From: Dokdonella_A sp036518555
GTDB lineage: Bacteria > Pseudomonadota > Gammaproteobacteria > Xanthomonadales > Rhodanobacteraceae
Direction: 5' to 3'
DNA: 64,000 nt
Assembly: GCF_036518555.1 (NCBI RefSeq)
Contig: NZ_DATDMY010000132.1
Coordinates: 22,424-86,423, forward strand
Part shown: piece by piece, positions 43,136 to 51,468 of the stretch
Position numbering within the stretch: the stretch's first letter is position 1
How the letters are laid out: each line of letters begins with the position of its first letter
Made by a program: the position numbers and the translations under genes
The notes under the pieces: generated by a model
Told to the model about the DNA's origin: nothing
Database searches by the model: none
What the model saw: the letters and a program-made list of their open reading frames with translations, nothing else

Positions 43136-44620
43136 ATGCCGACGCACGATCCTTCAACGTCCCTCTACACCTGTGCGCAGGTGCGCGCGATCGACCGTGC
43201 GGCGACCGATCGTTGCGGCGTCGCGGGCTTCGAGCTCATGCAGCGCGCGGCCACCGCGGCGTTCGCGAGCCTGCGCAGGCGCTGGCCCGGCGCAAGTCGC
43301 ATCGGGGTGCTCGCCGGCGCCGGAAACAACGGCGGCGACGCGTTCCTGCTGGCGCGCCTCGCCCTGCAAGAGGGCCTCCGCGTCGACCTGCTCGCATTGA
43401 CCGCGACGTCGCGCGGCGATGCCGCCCAGGCGCGCGCGGCGTTCGCCGAGGCGGGCGGGCGCGCGCGGCTCGCCGACGCAGAATCGGCCCTGCCGGACGG
43501 CGAGGTACTGGTCGACGGCCTGTTCGGTACCGGTCTCGTACGACCGCTCGACGGCCTCGCCGCGCTGCTCGTCGGGCGCATCGCGGGCGTGCCCGTGCTC
43601 GCACTCGACGTCCCCTCGGGGCTCGACGCCGATACTGGCGCGCGAACGGGGCCGTGCGTGCGTGCCGACGCGACCGTCAGCTTCGTCGGATGGAAGCGCG
43701 GCCAGTTCACCGCCGATGCGAGCGACCAGTGCGGCGTGCGCGAACTCGCTACGCTCGAACTTCCCGCGGAAGCCTACGAAGGCATCGCGGCCGACGCCGA
43801 ACTCGTCGATACCCGCATCGGCTGCGAGCTGCCTCGGCGGCACGCCAACTCCAACAAATCGAGTTTCGGCCACGTGCTCGCGCTCGGCGGCGACGAAGGC
43901 TTCGGCGGTGCGATCCGCCTCACCGGCGAAGCGGCACTGCGTTGCGGCGCCGGGCTCGTCAGCATCGCGACACGCGCGGCACACGTCGTCGCGATCACTG
44001 CGGCGCGCCCGGAGCTGATGGCGCGCGGCATCGACGATGCCGTCGCACTCGCGCCGCTGCTCGAGCGCGCGAGCGTGCTCGCGCTCGGACCCGGGCTCGG
44101 CCTGCGCGACTGGGGACGAGCGCTGTTCGAGGCCGCCCTCGCGAGTGGCAAGCGACTCGTCGTCGACGCCGACGCGCTCAACCTCCTCGCCGAGATGCCC
44201 CGCCCATTGCCGCCGGTGGTCGTGCTGACGCCGCACCCGGGCGAAGCCGCGCGCCTGCTCGGCTGCGACGCCGCAGCGGTGCAGCGCGATCGCTTCGCCG
44301 CGGCGCGCGAGCTCGCGCGCAAGTATGCGGCGGTCGTCGTGCTGAAGGGAGCGGGGAGTCTGGTGGCCTCACCCGACGGCCGTATCGCGGTATGCCCTTG
44401 GGGCAACCCGGGCATGGCCAGCGCGGGCATGGGCGACGTGCTGACCGGCGTCGTCGCTGCGCTGCTTGCACAAGGATGCGACGCTTGGGCGGCGGCGCGG
44501 CTCGGCGTCGCGCTGCATGCCCGCGCGGGCGACGTGGCCGCCGACGCAGCGCCACGCGGTCTCGTCGCCAGCGACCTGTTTCCACCCTTGCGTCGCCTCG
44601 TCAACGCGGGTGCCGCATGA
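43136..44620 (+). CDS. nnr: Bifunctional NAD(P)H-hydrate epimerase / ADP-dependent dehydratase
   Basis: 494 aa. N-terminal YjeF_N epimerase (about 1-215) with GAGNNGGDAFLLAR and GLFGTGLVRPL; C-terminal carbohydrate-kinase-like dehydratase (about 225-494) with LTPHPGEAARLL and NPGMASAGMGDVLTGVVAAL. It repairs damaged NADHX/NADPHX. tsaE follows with ATGA overlap. The ATG at 43136 has no SD, which fits the leaderless promoter. Confidence 0.95.
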   Translation: MPTHDPSTSLYTCAQVRAIDRAATDRCGVAGFELMQRAATAAFASLRRRWPGASRIGVLAGAGNNGGDAFLLARLALQEGLRVDLLALTATSRGDAAQARAAFAEAGGRARLADAESALPDGEVLVDGLFGTGLVRPLDGLAALLVGRIAGVPVLALDVPSGLDADTGARTGPCVRADATVSFVGWKRGQFTADASDQCGVRELATLELPAEAYEGIAADAELVDTRIGCELPRRHANSNKSSFGHVLALGGDEGFGGAIRLTGEAALRCGAGLVSIATRAAHVVAITAARPELMARGIDDAVALAPLLERASVLALGPGLGLRDWGRALFEAALASGKRLVVDADALNLLAEMPRPLPPVVVLTPHPGEAARLLGCDAAAVQRDRFAAARELARKYAAVVVLKGAGSLVASPDGRIAVCPWGNPGMASAGMGDVLTGVVAALLAQGCDAWAAARLGVALHARAGDVAADAAPRGLVASDLFPPLRRLVNAGAA

Positions 44621-45120
44621 GGGTTTCGCTGCCTTCGCTCGACGAAGCGGAACTCGTCCAACTCGCCGTGCACCTCGCGCCCGCGCTGCGGGACGGCGGC
44701 ACCGTGTACCTGCGCGGCGACCTCGGCGCCGGCAAGACCACGTTCGCCCGCGCCCTGTTGCAGGCACTCGGCGTCGATGCGCGCATCAAGAGTCCGACGT
44801 ACAGCCTGATCGAGTCGTATCGCGTCGGCCGGCTCGACATCCACCACCTCGATCTCTATCGCATCGCCGACCCGGGCGAGCTCGAGTGGCTGGGCATCGG
44901 CGAACTCGCGGACGGCGCCTCGCTACTGCTGATCGAGTGGCCCGAACGCGGTGCCGCGGCGCTTCCCGAGGCCGACCTGCAGATCGGCCTGAGCCATGCC
45001 GGCGCCGTGCGCGACCTCGTCGCGACCGCGTCCGGCGCCAGCGGCGAGGCGATGCTCGCGGCGTGGGATCCGAGCCGATCGGCGCGGCAGGGGCCCGGCC
45101 CATTCATTTCGCCCACTTGA
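44617..45120 (+). CDS. tsaE: tRNA threonylcarbamoyladenosine synthesis ATPase
   Basis: 167 aa. Walker A GDLGAGKTT (34-42), SPTYSLIESY switch and HLDLYRI are TsaE hallmarks. It powers the TsaBDE complex that makes t6A37 in ANN-decoding tRNAs. Translationally coupled to nnr; amiC follows, as in E. coli (yjeE-amiB). Confidence 0.95.
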   Translation: MRVSLPSLDEAELVQLAVHLAPALRDGGTVYLRGDLGAGKTTFARALLQALGVDARIKSPTYSLIESYRVGRLDIHHLDLYRIADPGELEWLGIGELADGASLLLIEWPERGAAALPEADLQIGLSHAGAVRDLVATASGASGEAMLAAWDPSRSARQGPGPFISPT

Positions 45121-45150
45121 GGAAGTTTCCGCACTGCTCGGATTTGCAAG

Positions 45151-45189
45151 GGAAATTGCTTGCAATTTCCGGTGCCTTTCGGGTTGAAT
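45151..45189 (+). promoter_or_regulatory. Palindrome and promoter upstream of amiC
   Basis: The palindrome GGAAATTGC-TT-GCAATTTCC (45151-45170) overlaps a -35 TTGCAA (45160-45165). 18 bp later -10 TTGAAT (45184-45189) ends 7 nt before the amiC ATG. A regulator bound there would block the -35; transcription would start about at the ATG. Confidence 0.4.
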
Positions 45190-45196
45190 ACGCCGC

Positions 45197-46534
45197 ATGT
45201 CAGGGACGCGCAACCATCGCTGGCTCGCCGCTTGCTTGGCCGGACTGTCCGGCGCGGCTGCGCATGCTCACGCGGCCGACATCAAGAACCTGCGCGTCTG
45301 GGCCGGTCCCGAGTACACGCGCGCGGTGTTCGACGTCTCCGGACCGGTCGATTACAAGCTGTTCGAACTCGCCAAGCCGGATCGCATCGTGCTCGACCTG
45401 CGCGACAGCCGCTTGGCCGAGGAGTTCAGCGCGCCGGCGGCGAAAGGCGTGCTCAAGGGCCTGCGCGCGGGCAAGCAGGGCAAGGCCGACGCGCGCATCG
45501 TGTTCGATCTCGCCGAAGGGGTGCATCCGAAGAGCTTCCTGCTTCCGCCCGCGGACAAGTTCGGCTACCGCCTCGTGCTCGACCTGTATCCGTCGACGGC
45601 GAAGCAGGCGCCGGTGAAGAGCGTCGCACAGGTGTCGAGCGGCAAGGGTCGCGACGTGATCGTCGCCATCGATGCCGGGCACGGCGGTGACGATCCGGGC
45701 GCCACCGGGGCCAGCGGTACCCACGAGAAGACCATCACGCTGGCGGTCGCGCGAGAACTCAAGAAGGCAATCGACAAGACGCCCGGCATGACCGCGGTGT
45801 TGACCCGCGATGCCGACTACTTCATTCCGCTCGAGCAGCGCTATCTGAAGGCACGCGAGGCGAAGGCGGATCTGTTCGTCTCGATCCACGCCGATGCATT
45901 CACGAGCAGCGACGCACGCGGTTCATCCGTCTGGGTGCTGTCGCCGCGCGGCGCCACCAACGAAGCCGCGCGCTGGCTCGCCGACCGCGAGAACCGCGCC
46001 GATCTCGTCGGCGGCATTTCGCTCGACGACAAGGACGACATGCTCGCGAAAGTGCTGCTCGACCTGTCGCAGGGTGCGACCATGGGCGCGAGCAATGCCG
46101 TCGCCGAAGAGGTACTCGCGGCGCTGAAGAAACTCGGCCCGACCCATCGAAATTACGTCGAGCGCGCGAACTTCGTCGTCCTTCGCTCGCCCGACGTACC
46201 GTCGATCCTGGTCGAGACTGCCTTCATCACGAATCCGACCGAAGAAGCGCGCCTCACCAATCCCGACCATCGCGAGAAGCTCGCGGGCGCGATCCTCGAC
46301 GGCGTACGCGACTACTTCCGCGCGTCGCCGCCGCCGGGCAGCCTGTTCGCGGCGAACAGCCGGCGCGAGCGCGGCGATCGCGCGAAGGCGTCGCGTTACG
46401 TCGTCGGCCGCGGCGACACGCTGAGCGCGATCGCAGCGACCCACGGCCTCACCACGGCGGAACTGCGCGCGGCGAACAATCTCGCCGACGAACGCGTGCG
46501 CATCGGCGCCGTGCTCGAGATCCCCTCAGGTTGA
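45197..46534 (+). CDS. N-acetylmuramoyl-L-alanine amidase (AmiB/AmiC type, with LysM)
   Basis: 445 aa. Signal peptide (about 1-27), AMIN domain (about 28-130) that targets the septum, catalytic Amidase_3 (about 152-375) with AIDAGHGGDDPG (zinc His162), Glu177, SIHADAF (His231) and ILVETAFITNP (catalytic Glu), then a C-terminal LysM (about 398-443). Splits daughter-cell peptidoglycan; activity normally needs an EnvC/NlpD-type activator. Gene order tsaE-amidase-mutL matches E. coli. Confidence 0.95.
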   Translation: MSGTRNHRWLAACLAGLSGAAAHAHAADIKNLRVWAGPEYTRAVFDVSGPVDYKLFELAKPDRIVLDLRDSRLAEEFSAPAAKGVLKGLRAGKQGKADARIVFDLAEGVHPKSFLLPPADKFGYRLVLDLYPSTAKQAPVKSVAQVSSGKGRDVIVAIDAGHGGDDPGATGASGTHEKTITLAVARELKKAIDKTPGMTAVLTRDADYFIPLEQRYLKAREAKADLFVSIHADAFTSSDARGSSVWVLSPRGATNEAARWLADRENRADLVGGISLDDKDDMLAKVLLDLSQGATMGASNAVAEEVLAALKKLGPTHRNYVERANFVVLRSPDVPSILVETAFITNPTEEARLTNPDHREKLAGAILDGVRDYFRASPPPGSLFAANSRRERGDRAKASRYVVGRGDTLSAIAATHGLTTAELRAANNLADERVRIGAVLEIPSG

Positions 46535-46567
46535 CGAAACGGCTGAACACGAAGAGCTGGACAGCCT

Positions 46568-46662
46568 GAAACACGAAGCACACAGAGCGCACAGAGAAAA
46601 CGCGTTCAGTCGAATGCGTTTCCCGTGAGCTTTCTTCGTGTGCTCTGTGTGCTTCGTGTTTC
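46568..46662. repeat. Long imperfect hairpin with 21-bp perfect arms
   Basis: The left arm GAAACACGAAGCACACAGAGC (21 nt; 46568-46588 without its last base is listed here as 20) pairs exactly with 46642-46662. The 53-bp loop has an inner AACGC/GCGTT pair. AATCTTTTT follows the right arm, so it could terminate amiC. It resembles dispersed CACAGAG-rich palindromes of environmental bacteria. Confidence 0.75.
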
Positions 46663-46733
46663 AATCTTTTTGGCCTTCGAGTTTTTCCTTCTAGCTGCTC
46701 GAAGTGCCTGATCGTAGACGCGCCGTGGTCGGT

Positions 46734-46739
46734 TATCAT
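46734..46739 (+). promoter_or_regulatory. -10 box of mutL
   Basis: TATCAT, 11 bp before the mutL ATG; the leader would be about 5 nt. No good -35. Confidence 0.3.
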
Positions 46740-46750
46740 GTGGGTTCGCC

Positions 46751-48535
46751 ATGCCCCGCATCCGTTCGCTTCCGCCCGAGCTCGTCAACCAGATCGCCGC
46801 CGGCGAGGTGATCGAGCGGCCGGCGTCGGTGGTCAAAGAACTGGTCGAGAACAGCCTCGACGCCGGAGCGCGACGCATCGAGATCGACGTCGAGCAGGGC
46901 GGTACGCGCCTGCTGCGCGTGCGCGACGATGGCAGTGGCATCGATGCGGACGACCTGCCGCTCGCGATCGCATCGCACGCGACGAGCAAGATCGCGAGCT
47001 TCGACGATCTCGAGCGCGTCGGCACGCTCGGTTTCCGCGGCGAGGCGCTGCCGTCGATCGCGTCGGTGTCGCGTTTCTCACTCACGTCGCGTGCGCGTGG
47101 AGCCGATGCCGCATGGCGCATCGAGGTCGACGGCGGTCGCGCGCGCGCGCCGGTTCCCGCGCAGCATCCGGCCGGCACCAACATCGAAGTGCGCGACCTC
47201 TTCTACAACCTGCCCGCCCGACGCAAGTTCCTCCGCGCCGAACGCACCGAGTTCGGCCATATCGAGGAGCTCGTGAAGTCGATCGCGCTCGCGCGCACGG
47301 CGACGGAGTTCCGCCTCGCGCACAACGGCAAGGCCGTGCGCATCCTCAAGGCGATCGACAGCGACATGGAGCGCGCGCGCCGCGTCGCCGACGTGCTCGG
47401 CGACGGGTTCCTCGGCCAGAGCCTGGAGATCGAGCATTCCGGCGCGGGGCTGCGCCTGTACGGCTGGGTCGGCTTGCCGACCGCCTCGCGCGCGCAGGCG
47501 GACCAGCAGTACTTCCACGTGAACGGCCGACTGGTGCGCGATCGCCTCGTCGCTCACGCGGTGCGCCAGGCGTACGCCGACGTGCTGTTCCACGGGCGCC
47601 ATCCCGCGTTCGTGCTGTTCCTCGAACTCGATCCGGTGCTGGTCGACGTCAATGTCCACCCCGCCAAGCACGAAGTCCGCTTTCGCGAAGGCCGGCTCGT
47701 ACACGACTTCCTCTATCGCGCGCTCGACGACGCGTTGTCGGGCGCACGCGCCGGCGCGGCGCCGAGGGAGATTTTCACGTCCGCATCGCACGCGGACGCG
47801 AGCGGGGCGTCGCCGGCGTGGGCCGGACAGCGACAGGCCGGCCTCGGCCTCGGCGTGCGCGAGCCGCTCGCCGATTACGCGGCACTGCTCGGCGGAATCG
47901 CGCAAGCCGCCGTTGCGCCGGGCGCGCGCGAGCACGGCGAAGCAACCGAAGTGCCGCCGCTCGGCTTCGCGCTGGCGCAGCTGCACGGCATCTACGTGCT
48001 CGCCGAGAACGAGAACGGACTCGTGCTCGTCGACATGCACGCGGCCCACGAGCGCATCACGTACGAGAAGCTCAAGCAGGCGCGAGATGGCGACGGCATC
48101 CGTTCGCAGATGCTGCTCGTGCCGATGTCGCTCGCACTGAGCGAGCGCGAGGCGGCCGTCGTCGAGGAGCAGGCGCAGCGATTCGCCGAACTCGGATTCG
48201 ACGTCGTGCGCAGCGGGCCGCAGACCGTCTCCGTGCGGCGCATCCCCGTGGTTCTGGATGGTGCTGATGTCGGGCGGCTCGTGCGCGACGTCATCGCCGA
48301 CCTCGCCGTGCATGGCCAGACCCGGCGCATCGAGGAGAGTGCGAACGAACTGCTTGCGACGATGGCCTGCCACGGCTCGGTGCGCGCGAATCGGCGCCTC
48401 AGCATTCCGGAGATGAATGCGCTGTTGCGCGAGATGGAAGCGACCGAACGCTCGGGCCAGTGCAACCACGGCCGGCCGACCTGGGTGCAGCTCGCGATCC
48501 CCGAACTCGACCGGCTGTTCCTGCGTGGGCGCTGA
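46751..48535 (+). CDS. mutL: DNA mismatch repair protein MutL
   Basis: 594 aa. GHKL ATPase: NQIAAGEVIERPASVVKELV, RDDGSGI, GTLGFRGEAL. A variable linker (about 335-400) leads to the C-terminal dimer domain. That domain holds DMHAAHERITYE, which fits the DxHAxxExxxxE endonuclease motif, and ACHGSVRAN and CNHGRPTW. So this MutL probably nicks DNA itself, unlike MutL of MutH-containing enterics. Coordinates mismatch repair after MutS. Confidence 0.96.
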   Translation: MPRIRSLPPELVNQIAAGEVIERPASVVKELVENSLDAGARRIEIDVEQGGTRLLRVRDDGSGIDADDLPLAIASHATSKIASFDDLERVGTLGFRGEALPSIASVSRFSLTSRARGADAAWRIEVDGGRARAPVPAQHPAGTNIEVRDLFYNLPARRKFLRAERTEFGHIEELVKSIALARTATEFRLAHNGKAVRILKAIDSDMERARRVADVLGDGFLGQSLEIEHSGAGLRLYGWVGLPTASRAQADQQYFHVNGRLVRDRLVAHAVRQAYADVLFHGRHPAFVLFLELDPVLVDVNVHPAKHEVRFREGRLVHDFLYRALDDALSGARAGAAPREIFTSASHADASGASPAWAGQRQAGLGLGVREPLADYAALLGGIAQAAVAPGAREHGEATEVPPLGFALAQLHGIYVLAENENGLVLVDMHAAHERITYEKLKQARDGDGIRSQMLLVPMSLALSEREAAVVEEQAQRFAELGFDVVRSGPQTVSVRRIPVVLDGADVGRLVRDVIADLAVHGQTRRIEESANELLATMACHGSVRANRRLSIPEMNALLREMEATERSGQCNHGRPTWVQLAIPELDRLFLRGR

Positions 48536-48750
48536 TGTCGGGCGCCGGCACGCCCGAGCGCTGCCACGCCGTGGCGCGCGGTCGGCGTCCCGGGTAAGCA
48601 GCGGTCCTCCGTCCGACCGCCGGCGAGCGCGGTGGGCGGGGAACTCGCGGCGCACTCGCGGATTCTTGACATTTCGAACGCCAGCTTCGACGCTTCGCCG
48701 TTCGCTCACCCGTCCACCTACCAACCTGGATCGCCTGAGGTAACCCCCGC

Positions 48751-49659
48751 ATGTTGATGCTGAAGAGCGCCGCGCTCGCCGCGGCCGGCTTCGCCGGAGT
48801 GCAACTGATGTCCGCCCATGTCGAGACGAGCAAGCCCGCCGATTACACGCGGGAGATCGAGGGCTGGCGCGCGCAGCGTGTCGAGCGCCTCAAGGCGCCG
48901 GCCGGCTGGCTCAGCCTGATCGGCCTGCACTGGCTCAAGGACGGTGCCAACAGCGTTGGCAGCGGCAAGGGCAACGACATCGTGCTCGCGAAGGGGCCGG
49001 CGAAACTCGGCACGATCACGCTCAAGGACGGCAAGCTGACGATCGCGCTCGACCCGAAGGCGGGGGCGACGATCGACGGAAAGTCGGCGTCGACCGCCGA
49101 ATTGCTCGACGATTCGCACGAAACGCCGACCACGGTTGCCTTCGGCAGCGTGAGTTTCTACGTGATCGACCGCAACGGCAGGAAGGCGTTGCGCGTGAAG
49201 GACACCGAGGCGAAGACGCGCACGGGGTTCAAGGGCATCGAAAGCTTTCCGATCGACCCGTCGTGGCGCGTCGAGGCGAAGTTCGAGGAGTTCAAGCCCG
49301 CTCATTCGCTCGAGATTCCGACCGTGCTCGACACCGTCGACAAGATGACGGTGCCGGGGAAGGTCACGTTCACGCGCGACGGCAAGAGCTACACGCTGTT
49401 GCCCGTGCTCGAAACTGCCGATGCGAAGGAGTTGTGGTTCATCTTCGCCGACCGTACGAGCGGCAAGGAAACCTACGGTACGCGATTCCTCTACGCCGAC
49501 CTGCCCAGGGACGGCAAGGTCACGGTCGATTTCAACAAGGCGTACAACCCGCCCTGCGCGTTCACGCCCCATGCGACGTGCCCGCTCGCGCCGCCGGAAA
49601 ACCGCCTCGACCTGCGCGTGACCGCGGGTGAGAAGAAGTACGCGGGCGGCTCGCACTGA
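48751..49659 (+). CDS. DUF1684 family exported protein
   Basis: 302 aa. An N-terminal hydrophobic segment (LKSAALAAAGFAGVQLM) is probably a signal peptide. DUF1684 hallmarks: WRAQRVERLKAPAGWLSLIGLHWL near residue 45, FIFADRTSGKETYGTRFLYADLP, and AYNPPCAFTPHATCPLAPPENRL near the C-terminus. Biochemical role unknown. A 215-bp gap without clear promoter precedes it; GAGGTAAC stands before the ATG. Confidence 0.85.
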   Translation: MLMLKSAALAAAGFAGVQLMSAHVETSKPADYTREIEGWRAQRVERLKAPAGWLSLIGLHWLKDGANSVGSGKGNDIVLAKGPAKLGTITLKDGKLTIALDPKAGATIDGKSASTAELLDDSHETPTTVAFGSVSFYVIDRNGRKALRVKDTEAKTRTGFKGIESFPIDPSWRVEAKFEEFKPAHSLEIPTVLDTVDKMTVPGKVTFTRDGKSYTLLPVLETADAKELWFIFADRTSGKETYGTRFLYADLPRDGKVTVDFNKAYNPPCAFTPHATCPLAPPENRLDLRVTAGEKKYAGGSH

Positions 49660-49764
49660 GGCCGACCGCGGGCCGGCTCTGCTGGCCGGCTGCCGTTCAG
49701 GCGGCAGACGCATCATGTCGCTGCCGTGAATTCCCGGCGCCCGCCGCGATCCGAGCCTTGCGCT

Positions 49765-49792
49765 TTGGACCGCGGCGGCCCTCGGGTACACT
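49765..49792 (+). promoter_or_regulatory. Promoter of the FKBP-like gene
   Basis: -35 TTGGAC, 16 bp, -10 TACACT. It ends 72 bp before the ATG; GGAGACAC is the SD. Confidence 0.5.
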
Positions 49793-49864
49793 AGCGCGCT
49801 TTTCCCGGCGCGGCCCCGCTGCGGCATCGCCCCAGGTTCGCCATTCCATCCCGGAGACACAGGC

Positions 49865-50515
49865 ATGAAGTTCGGTTGGTCACTCGCCCTCGCGGCGCTG
49901 TTCGTTGCAGGGTCCGCGTCCGCGCAGGACACCACGTCCGACAAGGGCAAGCTTTCCTACGCGATGGGCTTTCAGCTGGGTAGCCGGCTGTCGGGCCAGA
50001 AGGCCGACGTCGACATCGCGACCTTCACGCGCGCGTTGCAGGACGCGTTCGCCGGCAAGGAACCCGCCGTTCCGCAGGCGGCGATGGCCGATGCGGTGCA
50101 GAAGTACGAGCAGAAGATGAAGTCGGCGATGGACAAGGAACTGGCCGACAACAAGCGCGAAGCCGACGCGTTCATGGCCGGCAACCGCAGCAAGAAGGGC
50201 GTCGTCGTGCTGCCGAACGACGTGCAGTACAAGGCGATCGAGGACGGCAACGGCAAGTCGATCACGCCGGCCAGCGAAGTCACCTTCCACGTGCGTGTGT
50301 CGCTGACCAACGGTCGCGAGATCCGCAGTTCGTTCGTCGGCGAGCCGGTCAAGGCCAAGGTGTCCGACATGCCGGGCATCTTCGGCACCAAGCTGCTGCC
50401 GGAGGTGATCCAGAAGATGAAGGTCGGCGACCACTGGATGATCTACCTGCCGCCGGAACAGGCGTCGGGCAACCAGGTGTTCATCTGGGAGGTCAAGATC
50501 GTCGACGTCAAATGA
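49865..50515 (+). CDS. FKBP-type peptidyl-prolyl isomerase-like protein with altered active site
   Basis: 216 aa, Mip/FkpA layout: signal peptide MKFGWSLALAALFVAGSASA, dimerising N-domain (KLSYAMGFQLGSRLSGQ, about 25-110), and an FKBP-like C-domain (about 125-215). The usual VxVHYTG and FDSS are replaced by VTFHVRV and IRSS, so the Tyr and Asp that line an FKBP pocket are missing. The rest (GIFGTKLLPEVIQKMKVGDHW, IYLPPEQASG) is retained. It may work as a chaperone without isomerase activity. Confidence 0.85.
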   Translation: MKFGWSLALAALFVAGSASAQDTTSDKGKLSYAMGFQLGSRLSGQKADVDIATFTRALQDAFAGKEPAVPQAAMADAVQKYEQKMKSAMDKELADNKREADAFMAGNRSKKGVVVLPNDVQYKAIEDGNGKSITPASEVTFHVRVSLTNGREIRSSFVGEPVKAKVSDMPGIFGTKLLPEVIQKMKVGDHWMIYLPPEQASGNQVFIWEVKIVDVK

Positions 50516-50674
50516 CGCCGCGATGACGTCATCCCGCCGGTGCGTCGAGTACGACGACTCGGGAATGGATGGCGTCGCCCCTTCAGTGCACGAACGTGCA
50601 ATGACGGGAACTCCGATCGGTGCAAGACGCAACGCCGCGCCCCGTCGCGGCGTTTGCGTTTGCGAAGGACACGC

Positions 50675-50860
50675 ATGAATTCCCAGTTCGTCCCCATCCT
50701 CAGCCCCTGCATCGGCATCTGTCGTCTCGACGCCGGGGGCTATTGCGAAGGCTGCCTGCGCAGCGGGGACGAGATCGCCCGCTGGGTCGCGATGGGCGAA
50801 AACGAGCGGCGACGGCTCATGGACGACGTACTGCCGCAGCGCGAGGCCGCGCGCCGGTGA
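50675..50860 (+). CDS. DUF1289 small protein
   Basis: 61 aa: SPCIGICRLDAGGYCEGCLRS shows four Cys spaced to bind a metal, then ARWVAMGENERRRLMDDVLP, all typical of DUF1289. Function unknown. It overlaps the CoA-Nudix gene by GTGA, so it is translationally coupled. Confidence 0.87.
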   Translation: MNSQFVPILSPCIGICRLDAGGYCEGCLRSGDEIARWVAMGENERRRLMDDVLPQREAARR

Positions 50861-51468
50861 CCGGCGTCGATCCGCAACGCCTGCGTCGTGCGGTGCGCGC
50901 CCTGGGCGATCCTCCCGCCGGCGCGGGCTGGAATGCGGGCGACCTCGCCGACGCGCTCGGTGACGCCCCGTTGCGACCTGCGGCGGTGCTGGTGCCGATC
51001 GTCCAGCGTGGCGACGCGTTGACCGTTCTGTTCACGCGCCGGGCAGGCCACTTGCGCACGCACGCGGGCCAGGTCAGCTTCCCCGGCGGCGCGATCGACG
51101 CCGGCGACGCCGATGCGATCGCGGCGGCGCTGCGCGAGACGGAGGAGGAGACCGGCATCCTTCCCGCGGATGTCGAGCCATTCGGCTTCCTCGATGGTTT
51201 CGACACGGTTTCCGGTTTCCACGTATTCCCGGTCACGGGCTTCGTGCGTGGCGGCTATCTGTCGCGCATGCACGAGGCCGAGGTCGAGGAGATCTTCGAG
51301 GTACCGCTCGAGTTCCTGCTCGCGCCGGCCAACCTGAGGCGCGAACGGATCGATTGGCGCGGCAGGGCGCGTACGATCTTTGCGTTTGAATGGGAAGGCC
51401 GACGCATCTGGGGCGCGACGGCGGCGATGCTGAAGAACCTGATCGATCGACTGGAGCGCTCCGCATGA
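50857..51468 (+). CDS. CoA pyrophosphatase (Nudix, NudL-type)
   Basis: 203 aa. It starts at a GTG overlapping the previous stop. NuCoA signature LFTRRAGHLRTHAGQVSFPGG (in part) followed by the Nudix helix AALRETEEETGI. Hydrolyses CoA and derivatives. Overlaps the next gene by ATGA; the three small genes form an operon. Confidence 0.92.
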   Translation: MTGVDPQRLRRAVRALGDPPAGAGWNAGDLADALGDAPLRPAAVLVPIVQRGDALTVLFTRRAGHLRTHAGQVSFPGGAIDAGDADAIAAALRETEEETGILPADVEPFGFLDGFDTVSGFHVFPVTGFVRGGYLSRMHEAEVEEIFEVPLEFLLAPANLRRERIDWRGRARTIFAFEWEGRRIWGATAAMLKNLIDRLERSA

